Positions 1 to 8,656 of a stretch of 58,252 bases of DNA are shown here, piece by piece. Below the pieces are notes generated by a model, which saw only the letters and a program-made list of their open reading frames with translations, searched no databases and was not told the DNA's origin. The stretch is from NCBI GenBank assembly GCA_022573285.1, contig JACZUF010000017.1:1-58252 (forward strand), written 5' to 3'. The position numbers were made by a program, and so were the translations under genes. The first letter of the stretch is position 1. Every line of letters starts with the position of its first letter. This DNA is from Chloroflexota bacterium. Lineage in GTDB: Bacteria > Chloroflexota > Dehalococcoidia > Lucifugimonadales > UBA3495.

Positions 1-1203
1 GAGAAGGCCTCCACCTGGCCGAAAATACTGTGGCAGATGCTGCGGGCCGAGAATATCCGGCAGTTGGTGGACTCCATGCGGGACTGGGTGGACCCCTGCA
101 ACAACCTGCTCTTTGCCGACATCCACGGGGATATGGGCTATTTCTGCCGCGGGCGTATCCCCATCCGGCCCCGGGTCAACGGGTGGCTGCCGGTGCCGGG
201 TTGGACAGGGGAGCACGAGTGGGAAGGCGACATTCCCTTCGAGGAGCTTCCCGTGTCCATCAATCCGCCCGAGGGCTACATCGCCACCGCCAACAACCGT
301 CCGGTGGGCGACGATTATCCTTATTACATCGCCATCGACTTCACCCCCGAGTTCAGGGTGAAGCGGGTCACCGAGGGCCTGAAATCTCTGGACCGGCCCA
401 CGGCTGAAGACATGGCGCAGGTGCACGCCCAAAAGGTCTCCATACCGGCGTTGGCCTATCTGGCGGTGGTCAAGCGGGTGGAGCCCCGCGACGCGGCCAG
501 CGCGGCCGCCAGAGACCGGCTTCTGACTTGGAACGGGGAGATGGATGCCGGCCTGGTGCAACCCACCATCTACAGCGCCATGCGCGATGCCCTGCTGAAA
601 GAGGTGTTGGAGACCAACCTGACCGAAAAGCTGGCCGAGCAGGCCTGGTACCCGGCTGACCGGGGCCTCGGTTCTTTCTCCAACCGCCTGAAGGCCCAGT
701 TGGTGGCGATGATCGATCGGGACGACCGCTCCCTGCTGCCCCAAGGCGACACCTGGCCCACGGCGGTTTCCAGGGCGTTATCCAAGGCCGTCGCAACGTT
801 AAGAGACCGGCTGGGTGAGGACATGGACCAATGGCAATGGGGGAGGGTGCACCAGGCCCGTCCCAAGCACAACCTTTCGGCGGCGTTCCCTGAGTTGGCG
901 GAGTTGCTGGACCCGCCCGCCATCCCCACCAGCGGCGACGGGGACACCCCGCTCCAGGGCGGATACTCTCCATCGGCGCCGGCCACCGTCACCAGCCTAT
1001 CCGTGGCCCGCTACTCCTACGATCCGTCCAACTGGGAGAACTCCCTCTGGGTGGTCCCGTTGGGCAGTTCCGGGCACCCCGGCAGTCCCCACTATGCCGA
1101 CCAGTCCGAGACTTGGAGGCAGGTCAAAATGATTCCCATGGGGTACGGCTGGGACCGCATCAAATCCTCGTGCGAGACGGAGCAGACCCTCGAGCCCGGT
1201 TAA
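1..1203 (+). CDS. Penicillin acylase (Ntn hydrolase) family protein, C-terminal part
   Basis: The frame is open from base 1, so the gene starts upstream of the window and only about 400 C-terminal residues are seen. They match the beta-chain of penicillin/acyl-homoserine-lactone acylases: an N-L-L-F-A-D stretch followed by G-x-x-G, then P-x-R, a W-x-G-x-I-P-F-E-E-L-P block, and N-P-P-x-G-Y-I-A-T-A-N-N, which in the family lines the substrate pocket and supplies the oxyanion Asn. The catalytic N-terminal Ser of the beta-chain would lie just outside the window. Family members cleave amide bonds of acylated compounds, usually after export; the substrate cannot be inferred here. The gene ends in TAA and faces the minus-strand genes that follow, with only 10 bases between the stops. 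Confidence 0.88.
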   Translation, partial: EKASTWPKILWQMLRAENIRQLVDSMRDWVDPCNNLLFADIHGDMGYFCRGRIPIRPRVNGWLPVPGWTGEHEWEGDIPFEELPVSINPPEGYIATANNRPVGDDYPYYIAIDFTPEFRVKRVTEGLKSLDRPTAEDMAQVHAQKVSIPALAYLAVVKRVEPRDAASAAARDRLLTWNGEMDAGLVQPTIYSAMRDALLKEVLETNLTEKLAEQAWYPADRGLGSFSNRLKAQLVAMIDRDDRSLLPQGDTWPTAVSRALSKAVATLRDRLGEDMDQWQWGRVHQARPKHNLSAAFPELAELLDPPAIPTSGDGDTPLQGGYSPSAPATVTSLSVARYSYDPSNWENSLWVVPLGSSGHPGSPHYADQSETWRQVKMIPMGYGWDRIKSSCETEQTLEPG

Positions 1204-1213
1204 TGAAAGCGGT

Positions 1214-1687
1214 TTAACCGCCGCTCAGTTCTTTGCCCAGCAGGTCCAGGGCGGCCTGGGCCGCGCCCCGTTTGCAGGCGTCCCGGTCCCCGTCCAGGTG
1301 CACCTCGATGGCCGAATCCTGACCGTCCTTGACTGAGAGGCCGATCCAGAAAGTGCCGATGGGCAGGCCGGCCCTTCCGGCGGCGGGGCCGGTGACGCCC
1401 GTGGTGGACACGGCATAGTCCGTCCCGGTCAGCTCCCGCACCCCCCGGGCCATCCCCTTCGCCATCTCGCTGCTCACGGTGCCGTGGGTGGGGGCGACGT
1501 CATCGGGCACGCCTAAAATCTTCTCTTTCAGCCCGCCGGTGTAGGCGATCACGCCGCCGGGGAAATACTTGGAGCTTCCGGGAACGCTGCCCAGCATGTA
1601 GCCGATCAGACCGGCGGTGTCGGCCTCGGCCACCGACACGGTCTTCCCCCGGGCGGTGAGGATCTCCGCGATCTCTGCTACTTCCAT
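1214..1687 (-). CDS. CinA C-terminal domain (PncC-like) protein with altered active site
   Basis: A 157-residue stand-alone CinA-C domain. Family members with activity deamidate nicotinamide mononucleotide in NAD salvage. Seen: the V-P-G-S-S-x-Y-F-x-G-G-V-I-A-Y block, T-G-V-T-G-P and P-I-G-T-F-W-I-G-L, in the usual order and length. Odd: the A-E-S-C-T-G-G motif that holds the serine nucleophile reads A-E-A-D-T-A-G (about residues 19-25), so the Ser is Ala, while the downstream Tyr and Lys remain. Activity may be lost or changed. The ATG start is chosen because CAGGAGG lies 6 bases upstream; a longer frame would run into tlyA. It follows tlyA by 37 bases and is probably cotranscribed with it. 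Confidence 0.8.
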   Translation of the reverse strand: MEVAEIAEILTARGKTVSVAEADTAGLIGYMLGSVPGSSKYFPGGVIAYTGGLKEKILGVPDDVAPTHGTVSSEMAKGMARGVRELTGTDYAVSTTGVTGPAAGRAGLPIGTFWIGLSVKDGQDSAIEVHLDGDRDACKRGAAQAALDLLGKELSGG

Positions 1688-1724
1688 TGGCGTCCTCCTG
1701 ATGGGTTCATCTTGGTCTTCGGGC

Positions 1725-2468
1725 TTAGCTCTCCGGTTTTTGCAGCAGGATGAAAAATTCCCGGTTGCCCGCATCGCCCTGTATCGGCGAGCGGCACATG
1801 TTTCTGACCCGCAGCCGCTGTCCAACGGCCCAGTTGACCATCTTACCCAGCACGGCCGCATGGACCTTGGGGTCTTTGATCACGCCGCCCCGGCCCACCT
1901 GGTCCTTGGGGGCTTCGAACTGGGGTTTGACCAACGCGGCGATGTACCGGCCCGGCTTCAGGTGTTGGACGGCCTCCGGGACCACCAGGGTTAGGGAGAT
2001 GAACGAAACGTCCATCGTCACCAGGTCCACCGGCTCGGGCAGTTGGAAGGGATGGCGGGCGTTGGTCTTTTCCAACACCACGACCCGCGGGTCCTGCCGC
2101 AGGCCGTAATTCATCTGTCCGTGGCCCACATCCACCGCGTAGACCCGCTGGGCGCCCCGCTGCAGCAGGCAGTCGGTGAAACCACCGGTGGACGCGCCCA
2201 CATCCAGGGCGGTCAGTCCGTTCACGTCGATCTGGAATTGGTCGAGGGCATGGGCCAGTTTGACGCCGCCCCGGCTGACGAAGGGCAGACGGCCCTTCAC
2301 CTCAAGTTCCACATCTCCCGGAAGGGTGGAGCCCGCCTTCAAGACGCGGCCGGTCGGAGTGTAGACCACCCCCTCCATGATCAGCGCCTGGGCCTGTTCC
2401 CGGGACTCGGCCAGGCCTCTTTCGAACAGCAGGCGGTCGGCCCGGATTTTTTTCGAACGTACTGTCAA
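1725..2468 (-). CDS. tlyA: TlyA family rRNA 2'-O-methyltransferase
   Basis: A 247-residue protein with an N-terminal S4 RNA-binding domain (R-A-D-R-L-L-F-E-R-G-L-A-x-S-R, residues about 9-60) and a Rossmann methyltransferase domain: A-L-D-V-G-A-S-T-G-G-F-T-D-C-L-L binds SAM, then D-V-G-x-x-Q, and D-V-S-F-I-S-L as the catalytic motif. TlyA/hemolysin-A proteins 2'-O-methylate cytidines in 16S and 23S rRNA; the hemolysin name is historical. Length is normal. The start is a TTG, as no ATG fits the conserved N-terminus, with only a weak purine stretch upstream. The CinA-C-like gene follows in the same direction. Confidence 0.9.
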   Translation of the reverse strand: MTVRSKKIRADRLLFERGLAESREQAQALIMEGVVYTPTGRVLKAGSTLPGDVELEVKGRLPFVSRGGVKLAHALDQFQIDVNGLTALDVGASTGGFTDCLLQRGAQRVYAVDVGHGQMNYGLRQDPRVVVLEKTNARHPFQLPEPVDLVTMDVSFISLTLVVPEAVQHLKPGRYIAALVKPQFEAPKDQVGRGGVIKDPKVHAAVLGKMVNWAVGQRLRVRNMCRSPIQGDAGNREFFILLQKPES

Positions 2469-2537
2469 ACGGTCTCTTTCGTCTAGGCGGGGTGTCGGAG
2501 CGGAGCACCGGGATGGGCCCGCCGGTTTGTTAATAGG

Positions 2538-3326
2538 TTATTCGCCGATAAAGTTGGGCCGCCGCTTTTCCAAGAACGCTTTGTAGCCTTCCCGGTAGTC
2601 CTTGGTGTCGAATTGGGTCAGGGGCAGGTCAGCCTCCTCCTCGGTGAGGTCTTCCAAAGACGGCTTGTTCTGCACCTGGCGCATGGTTAACTTGTTCACC
2701 GCATGGGAGAGGGGCGCAAGGGACGCGATGTCATGGGCCAGCTTGTAGGTGTAATCCCGAAGTTCTTCGGGCTTGACCACCTGGTTGACCAGCCCGATCC
2801 GCAGTGACTCTTGGGCGTCCAGCAACCGGGCCGACAGCAGTATGTAGAGGGCGTTGCCCTTGCCGACCAGGTTGACCAATCCCTGCATCTCGCGGTGGCC
2901 GATGCTGATGCCCAGCTTACCCACCGGGATCCCCAGCCGGCTGTCGTCGCTGGCGATGCGCAGGTCCGTGGCCACCGCCAATTCGCAACCGCCGCCCACG
3001 GCGAACCCGCGGATCATCGAGATGGTGGGGGTGCCCATGTCGGAAAGGGTCTTCAGCGCCCCGTTCACGGCGTCGTTGTAGCCCCGGCCCTTGATGGAAT
3101 CGGAGCGGTGTTCCTCGAAGTCCTGGATGTCGGCGCCGGCCGAGAAGGCCTCGTCCCCGGCCCCGGTGATCACCACGGCACGGACGTCACGGTCGGCGTC
3201 CAGCTTCCGCATGATGCCGGAAAACTGACGCCACATTGCGAAGCTGATGGCGTTCCGTTGGCTGGGGCGGTTGAAGGTAACCGTGGCTACGGGGGTGTTA
3301 GAGTCGACGAGGATGTGGTCGCTCAA
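2538..3326 (-). CDS. Enoyl-CoA hydratase/isomerase (crotonase) family protein
   Basis: A 262-residue crotonase. Seen: N-R-P-x-x-R-N-A-I-S near the N-terminus, F-S-A-G-A-D-I-Q-D-F for the first half of the oxyanion hole, and G-F-A-V-G-G-G-C-E-L-A for the second half with the Glu that corresponds to E144 of rat mitochondrial hydratase. The second hydratase Glu (E164) position, 20 residues on, is Val. By family knowledge that argues against a standard hydratase and for an isomerase or other crotonase reaction on an acyl-CoA. The start is set at TTG (AAAGGAC upstream) because homology begins a few residues later; a longer reading frame to 3398 adds a low-quality extension. No partner genes are adjacent. 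Confidence 0.85.
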   Translation of the reverse strand: MSDHILVDSNTPVATVTFNRPSQRNAISFAMWRQFSGIMRKLDADRDVRAVVITGAGDEAFSAGADIQDFEEHRSDSIKGRGYNDAVNGALKTLSDMGTPTISMIRGFAVGGGCELAVATDLRIASDDSRLGIPVGKLGISIGHREMQGLVNLVGKGNALYILLSARLLDAQESLRIGLVNQVVKPEELRDYTYKLAHDIASLAPLSHAVNKLTMRQVQNKPSLEDLTEEEADLPLTQFDTKDYREGYKAFLEKRRPNFIGE

Positions 3327-3498
3327 TTCTTGACTGTCCTTTGGCCTTAGTCCGTGCCAACGCCGCGGCGCTCCCGCCTCCATGCCGGACGTGGGCATCC
3401 CGTGTTAGATGGAAGATGGCGGGCCAGGCCAGTATATCCCGCAGCCGGGATGAGTGTCATTAATCACGAGGCATGATGAAAAAAAGGTGGGCGAAAAT

Positions 3499-3525
3499 AA
3501 ACGGCGGGCAATTTGCCCGCCGTTT
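3499..3525 (-). terminator. Terminator after the peptide ABC permease genes
   Basis: A perfect 13-bp inverted repeat with a single central base (AAACGGCGGGCAA and its complement). On the minus strand it is followed by ATTTTC and, 8 bases later, a T7 run. It sits 38 bases after the stop of the minus-strand permease gene and probably ends that transcript. Confidence 0.75.
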
Positions 3526-3562
3526 CCACCGTTTCCGCCGATACCGTTGCTTACTTGGCGTT

Positions 3563-4486
3563 CTAGCGGCCCCGCAGCTTGGGGTCCATGACGTCGCGAA
3601 GTCCGTCTCCCAGGAAGTTGACCGAAAATACCACCAGAGCGATGACGACGCCTGGGAAGACCACCATCCAGAATTGGTTGTCGATGTGCCGCCGGCCCAA
3701 CTCAAGCATGCTGCCCCAGGTGGCCACGTCCGGGGGTATTCCGACGCCCAAGAAGCTCAGGGCGGCCTCCACAACTATGGCGAAGCCCAAGGTGAGGGTA
3801 ACCAACACGATGTAAGTGGCGGCGACGTTGGGTAGCATATGTTTGAATATGATTCGCATTGAACTCGCGCCGATCGACCGGGCGGCCAGCGTGTAATCCA
3901 ACTCTTTGATGCTCAGGGCCTGAGAGCGGATCACCCGGGTTGCGCCCGGCACCAGAATCACCACCAGCGCGATAATCACATTATTCGTCGAGGCCCCCAG
4001 TGCCGCCATCAAGCCCAAGGCCAGAATGATGGGAGGAAAGCCCATCAATGCGTCCACCAGCCTTTGGAGGAGGATGTCGAACCAGCCGCCGACGTAGGCG
4101 CTGACAACTCCCATAATGGTGCCGGCGGTGATGCCGATCACAACGCTGACAATACCCACGTACATGGAAATCCGAGCACCATGGATCAGACGGCTCAATA
4201 TGTCACGGCCTAATTGGTCGGTGCCGAGGAGGGCGTTTTCGGTCCCCGGCCCGGCAAACTTTGTCGCCACTCCGATCTCTTGCGGGCCATAGGGAGCAAT
4301 CACCTCCGCAAAGACCGCCACGAGAACCACCACCACGAGAACGACTCCACCGGCGGCGGATACGGGTTTTCGACGGGCAAAATCCCGTAACCCGGACCAA
4401 ACGGCGGCAATCCCCGCTGGCTTAACCCTAAGTTGGGCTGCAAGGCCAGATTGTTCCACCGTGTCAGTAGTGCCAAATACTCGCAT
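3563..4486 (-). CDS. Peptide/nickel-type ABC transporter permease (DppC/OppC family)
   Basis: A 307-residue inner-membrane permease. An N-terminal cytoplasmic stretch leads to a first membrane helix (about residues 45-65), a periplasmic segment with the DppC-type L-L-G-T-D-Q-L-G-R-D-I-L-S-R motif, then five helices. The EAA loop that contacts the ATPase is present (A-A-R-S-I-G-A-S, I-F-x-H-M-L-P-N). Near the C-terminus, A-A-L-S-F-L-G-V-G and W-G-S-M-L are also typical. It pairs with the DppB-type permease upstream to import oligopeptides or other small solutes delivered by the binding protein at 5717-7474. SD-like GAGGAT precedes the ATG. No ATPase gene follows; a terminator does. Confidence 0.92.
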   Translation of the reverse strand: MRVFGTTDTVEQSGLAAQLRVKPAGIAAVWSGLRDFARRKPVSAAGGVVLVVVVLVAVFAEVIAPYGPQEIGVATKFAGPGTENALLGTDQLGRDILSRLIHGARISMYVGIVSVVIGITAGTIMGVVSAYVGGWFDILLQRLVDALMGFPPIILALGLMAALGASTNNVIIALVVILVPGATRVIRSQALSIKELDYTLAARSIGASSMRIIFKHMLPNVAATYIVLVTLTLGFAIVVEAALSFLGVGIPPDVATWGSMLELGRRHIDNQFWMVVFPGVVIALVVFSVNFLGDGLRDVMDPKLRGR

Positions 4487-4591
4487 GTCGAATATCCTCG
4501 GTCAGTCCAGCTTGGCGTATTGGACCCGTTTTATTGGGCGATGATAGACGTAAACCAAACGCCTAGACCCTCCCGCTGGAGACTAGGTCCC

Positions 4592-5545
4592 TTAGGCGTA
4601 CCTGATCCTGGGGTCCAACAACCCATACAAGAGATCGACAACCAGGTTGATGGTCACGATAAATAGGGCGATGATCACGATCTCCGCCTGGATCATCGTA
4701 TAGTCCCGCTGGAAGATGGCCTCAATGAGAATCCTCCCCATGCCGGGCACCAGGAAAATGGTCTCGATGATTACCGTCCCTCCGAACAGCCGGGCAAAGA
4801 TCCAACCGGAGGTGGTCAAGACCGGCAGCAGGGCGTTCTTGAGTCCGTGACGAAACACCACCACGCTCTCGCTCAAGCCTTTGGCACGGGCGGTCCGCAT
4901 GTAATCTTCACGGATGATCTCCATCATCGCGGAGCGGGTCACCCGGGCCACAAAGGCCATTTCGTAGAGGGCCAGGGCCATGGCCGGGAAAATCATCTGC
5001 TGAAGGTTGGCCCCCGGGTCCTCCCACAGCGTCTTATAACCCAAGGGCGGCAGCCAGTTGAAGAAATGCACCAGGAAAAGGATCATTAAGATGGCAACCA
5101 GGAACACGGGCATGGAGATGCCGACCAACGTGAAGACCCTGGCCGCATAGTCCACCCAGCTCTCCGGTTTGAGGGCTGAAATAATGCCCAAGGGCACCGC
5201 GAACACCACGGCGATAAGCATGGACAGGATGGTCAACTCAACGGTGACTGGGATCCGTTCCCCCAATTCCTCCATCACCGGCGCTTTGAACCACAGGGAA
5301 TCGCCAAAATCCCCTTGTACCGCGCCGCCGATCCAATCGAAGTACTGCATCGCCAACGGCCGGTCCAGGTCGAGCTCGACGCGGCAATCCGTCAGCTCCT
5401 CTTGGGTGAAGGAAGCTTCGCCGTCGCTCAGAATTGCCAGGCAGATATCGCCGGGGATCAGCCGCATCACCACGAACACGATGACGGTGACCAACAAGAT
5501 TGTTGGGAAAAATAGGCCTAGCCGTTTTAGCGCGTATTGTCGCAT
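4592..5545 (-). CDS. Peptide/nickel-type ABC transporter permease (DppB/OppB family)
   Basis: A 317-residue permease. It starts with the DppB-typical short cytoplasmic end and first helix (residues about 9-30), followed by R-L-I-P-G-D and a periplasmic domain. The N-terminal P-V-T-V-E-L block, the EAA loop (T-A-R-A-K-G-L-S-E, F-R-H-G-L-K-N-A-L-L-P) and the C-terminal D-L-L-Y-G-L-L-D-P-R-I-R-Y are all present. It forms the channel with the DppC-type protein encoded 105 bases downstream. AGGACTGGGCAG before the ATG supports the start. It is separated from the binding-protein gene by 171 bases that hold a strong hairpin. Confidence 0.93.
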   Translation of the reverse strand: MRQYALKRLGLFFPTILLVTVIVFVVMRLIPGDICLAILSDGEASFTQEELTDCRVELDLDRPLAMQYFDWIGGAVQGDFGDSLWFKAPVMEELGERIPVTVELTILSMLIAVVFAVPLGIISALKPESWVDYAARVFTLVGISMPVFLVAILMILFLVHFFNWLPPLGYKTLWEDPGANLQQMIFPAMALALYEMAFVARVTRSAMMEIIREDYMRTARAKGLSESVVVFRHGLKNALLPVLTTSGWIFARLFGGTVIIETIFLVPGMGRILIEAIFQRDYTMIQAEIVIIALFIVTINLVVDLLYGLLDPRIRYA

Positions 5546-5648
5546 CTGCCCAGTCCTGTTGTCTGACGTATCCGGTTCCGTACGGCCGGAACACTTCTAC
5601 TACGTGCAATCACCCCGGGTGGATCACATGTGTCCCGCCCGAATTGCG

Positions 5649-5683
5649 TGATGGCCTGCCCCGGTGTACGGAGCAGGCCATCA
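5649..5683 (-). terminator. Hairpin between binding-protein and permease genes
   Basis: An 11-bp perfect stem (TGATGGCCTGC / GCAGGCCATCA) with a 13-base loop lies 33 bases after the binding-protein stop. There is no T-run after it on the minus strand. It may be a partial terminator or an RNA-stabilising hairpin that keeps the binding protein in excess over the permeases, an arrangement common in such operons. The role is inferred. Confidence 0.5.
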
Positions 5684-5716
5684 TGCTAACCTGCTGGGTT
5701 TGACTTCAGCCGGCCG

Positions 5717-7474
5717 TTAACGGTCGAGCCACAAGTCTTCGTGCTTGAAGTGAGTCTGGACCGTCTCGGGAGCATTGAAGCCACGGATGTCTTCACCGAT
5801 TATCCATTGCAAAATGCCCCATCCGAGGGTGATCCAGTGGTTATCCTGCTGGGTGAACAGGAAGGTCTCCAATTCCTTGTTAATCTCCCTGCGTTTGGCG
5901 GGGTCTTGTTCCACCTTCTGCAACTCGAACCAAGCATCGACTTGGTCGTTGTGCCAGTCAGTGTAGTTCCGGGTGGCACCCTTGCGGTAAACGCCGCCCA
6001 TTATGCCGTCAACGTCCAGGACCACTTGACCCTCTCCCTGACAGGCCAACTCCCAGTCACCTGCCGAGCCTTCTTCCCGGGAGGTGCCGAAGAGACTGTA
6101 TCCAGCAGCACTGGGGTAGGTGGTGATTTCACCGTCGATTCCCAGAGCTTTCTTGAGCTGCTCTTTGATTACGGCGCACTGATCGGGGTAGGTGCCGACC
6201 TGCCGGACATCGTACCTGGTCTTAAATCCGTTCGGGAAACCAGCGTCCGCCATAAGCTGTTTGGCTCTCGCCATGTCTTCCGCTCCGCCAGGGCCGTCCT
6301 TGGGCCGGAGGCCAGGCCATTGCACGCACTCCTCAAAGGTGTGGGCCAATCCCATGAGCGGGCATCCGACGCCGGAAGTGTCATCGAAAACCAAGGAGTT
6401 CCATTGTTGATAGTCGATGGCGAGCTGGATCGCCTCCCTGACCCTTGGGTCATCGAAGGGCGCCTTTTTGACGTTCATCATCAGCCCCCAGTCGGCCGAA
6501 GGCGACACCGCAACGGGACGCATGGCGCCGTTGGTGTCTATCTCGACCTGGAATGCCTGGGTCGGAGATAGGTTGGTGAATCCACCGTTGGACATATCGA
6601 TCTGGCCGGCCTTGAACTGAGCAAGCAGCGTGCCGGTGTCGGTGATGATGAAGTGGTCTATGCCGTCGAAGAAGGGGCGTCCCTCTTTGAAATAATTTTC
6701 GTTCTTGGAAACCTTGTAGAAGTTGCCACGCTGGTATTCATCCAGAACGAAGGGACCGGAGCCCGATTTGTTGTCGATGATACTTTCGGCCTGGTTCATG
6801 TCGATGCCCGCTTCCAGCAGATGCTTCGGCAAGACCTTGACGTAGTCCACCGCCAGGAACTTGATGAAAGCCCCGGACGGGAACTGCAGATTGAACTCTA
6901 CAGTATTGCCGTCTATAAGATTTACGCCGCCTGCGTTTGCTTCAAGCGTGTAGTTGCGCCAAAGACCCGACCGACCGGAGGAGGCATCGAGGTCCCCGTA
7001 TCGCAGCATGGAGAACACCACGTCGTCTGCGGTTAGGTCCTTGCCGTCCAACCATTTAATTCCGTCGCGAATCTTGAAGGTAAATGTTTGTCCACCGTTG
7101 CTAGTTTCCCAACTGCTGCAGAGGTCACACACCACCAGACTGGTGTCGGTAGTGTCCATCTGCACGATCTGATTGTACAACTGGGAGACGGCTTGGATGC
7201 TGGAAAGAGAGGATGATCCTTTCGGGTCCCAGTCTTTCGTATCGGCGTAGGCCGACATCCGAGCTACGCCGCCGTATTTCGCGTCGCCAGTTATCGCCGG
7301 CGCTTGAGTTGCAGCTTGAGCTGCAGCCGTCGGCACTGGGGTGTTGGTGGCAGCCACCGCCTGTGCCCGCGGCGTTGCAGTGGCCGACGAACCGCAAGCC
7401 ACCGCGATGACCAACAACATTGCAGCCACCAAAGGTATGAAAGTCCCTGAGTTGAACAACCGATGCCTCGACAT
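5717..7474 (-). CDS. Extracellular solute-binding protein, family 5 (peptide ABC transporter lipoprotein)
   Basis: A 585-residue SBP. The N-terminus is a lipoprotein signal: charged start, hydrophobic core about residues 12-25, and A-V-A-C lipobox, so Cys27 or so would be lipidated. A Ser/Thr/Ala/Pro-rich linker follows. The mature part has the family-5 signature D-L-C-S-S-W-E-T-S-N-G-G-x-T-F-T-F-K-I-R-D-G-I-K-W-x-D-G and A-D-D-V-V-F-S. Such proteins deliver peptides, nickel or other small solutes to a DppBC channel; the ligand is unknown. GGAGGAAGCTAC precedes the ATG. The two permeases lie downstream on the same strand. Confidence 0.93.
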   Translation of the reverse strand: MSRHRLFNSGTFIPLVAAMLLVIAVACGSSATATPRAQAVAATNTPVPTAAAQAATQAPAITGDAKYGGVARMSAYADTKDWDPKGSSSLSSIQAVSQLYNQIVQMDTTDTSLVVCDLCSSWETSNGGQTFTFKIRDGIKWLDGKDLTADDVVFSMLRYGDLDASSGRSGLWRNYTLEANAGGVNLIDGNTVEFNLQFPSGAFIKFLAVDYVKVLPKHLLEAGIDMNQAESIIDNKSGSGPFVLDEYQRGNFYKVSKNENYFKEGRPFFDGIDHFIITDTGTLLAQFKAGQIDMSNGGFTNLSPTQAFQVEIDTNGAMRPVAVSPSADWGLMMNVKKAPFDDPRVREAIQLAIDYQQWNSLVFDDTSGVGCPLMGLAHTFEECVQWPGLRPKDGPGGAEDMARAKQLMADAGFPNGFKTRYDVRQVGTYPDQCAVIKEQLKKALGIDGEITTYPSAAGYSLFGTSREEGSAGDWELACQGEGQVVLDVDGIMGGVYRKGATRNYTDWHNDQVDAWFELQKVEQDPAKRREINKELETFLFTQQDNHWITLGWGILQWIIGEDIRGFNAPETVQTHFKHEDLWLDR

Positions 7475-7828
7475 GTAGCTTCCTCCAAAGTTCTCTGGGT
7501 CTGACGGGCAAAGAACGCCGTTCGTCCAGCTAGTGGACTTGGGCGTCTTAACCTGATAAAGCCGGGTTTAGGTTCGGCGAAATTGAGTTGTAAACCGGAA
7601 TACTATGTATTTCGTTCAAAGAGTCGGGCAAGTTTAGCCCAGAAAGAGACGCAAGTCAAGCAGATTCGCCCAGTTTGCCAGATAGGAATCGATAGCTACG
7701 GCGCGGGCTGGTTCCCACGCCAACGACCGGCAGGTTCAATACGCACGACCGCGCCGCGGCTGACCGGTGATTCGGCAAAACGGCCACAGCGAGGCCCAGA
7801 TTATCCGGCGGTCCGGAAGGAGAGAGGG
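7475..7828. other. Intergenic gap between ABC binding-protein gene and phage head cassette
   Basis: 354 bases without a convincing gene. It should hold the promoter of the minus-strand transporter operon, but I see no clear -35/-10 pair. It is also the left border of the phage-derived cassette; I see no attachment-site repeat or integrase remnant in it. Confidence 0.5.
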
Positions 7829-8653
7829 CTAGGCGGCGGTTTTGCGGTAGGGCTCCAACAACAGGCGGACATCGGTGTCAACGTCGGCGTCGACGAAGAA
7901 GGGCTCAAAGTCGGCGGACCTGGTCCAGATCCTTGCCGTTTGCACCAGTGCGGCGCGTTCGATCGAGGCCGGCCAGCGCAGGATGTCGATGTCCGAGTTG
8001 TCGGCGTGGGCGGCGGCAGTGGAGCCGTTCAAGCCCCGGCTCACGGTGAGGTTGTTCCCTGAGATTCCAGTGACCAGCATCTGTTCCGTGCCAATCAGGA
8101 CCGTTTGGCCGATCTGAAACTGGGTCCCGTCATCGACTGCCACGGTGGTCTTGGTGGTGGTCATGGAGGGGTCGTTAAGGTCGGTGTCGCTGTCCTCGGA
8201 GAATTGGAGGTAACCCCAGATACCGGCTATCTGGAAATTCTGCTCACCCGCCATGAACCCATCGGCCTTATTTCCTTCTGACCGGGCCTTCACCGCGGTG
8301 TAGGGGTTGCCCCAATGCTGGGAAGGCGAGGCGTTATAGGGCTGAAGCCAGTAATCGCTGGTGGCCCAGGTCTCGTTGAAGGTCAGGTCGCCGTTGTTGT
8401 CTTCCTTCAGGGAGGTGACCGAGATCAAGTCGGGCAACAATAGCTGAGCCATTCCCTTGCCGTCGAAGACCAAGGTCTCGGTCCGGGGGTAGAAATGCCG
8501 GTTGCAGTAGTGGTCCACCCAATCGGACACGGACAGCAACAGTTGGAACAGCTCGTCGTCGTCGCCTGTGCCGCCGGCCGGGTCCTTGAGCAGGCTGTCG
8601 TCTTTCAGTTTGGTTAGGTCGCCGTAGAGCGAGCGGTATGCTTCTCTGGCCAT
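7829..8653 (-). CDS. Phage head-tail connector (gp6-like) protein
   Basis: A 274-residue protein, last gene of the minus-strand head cassette. The N-terminal half carries the features of HK97 gp6-type connector/adaptor proteins: L-L-S-V-S-D-W-V-D-H-Y-C-N-R-H-F-Y-P (about residues 40-57) followed by a beta segment, and an alpha-helical C-terminus rich in A-A-L-V-Q-T-A-R. A mid-protein insert (about residues 165-225) with V-A-V-D-D-G-T-Q-F, G-Q-x-V-L-I-G-T-E-Q-M-L-V-T-G-I-S-G-N and L-T-V-S-R-G-L-N-G-S resembles the small beta domain often found in phage structural proteins. In a virion it would ring the portal and accept the tail. GAGGAG precedes the ATG; the gene lies 3 bases after its neighbour. 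Family assignment is by pattern, without a search. Confidence 0.65.
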   Translation of the reverse strand: MAREAYRSLYGDLTKLKDDSLLKDPAGGTGDDDELFQLLLSVSDWVDHYCNRHFYPRTETLVFDGKGMAQLLLPDLISVTSLKEDNNGDLTFNETWATSDYWLQPYNASPSQHWGNPYTAVKARSEGNKADGFMAGEQNFQIAGIWGYLQFSEDSDTDLNDPSMTTTKTTVAVDDGTQFQIGQTVLIGTEQMLVTGISGNNLTVSRGLNGSTAAAHADNSDIDILRWPASIERAALVQTARIWTRSADFEPFFVDADVDTDVRLLLEPYRKTAA

Positions 8654-8656
8654 GGA

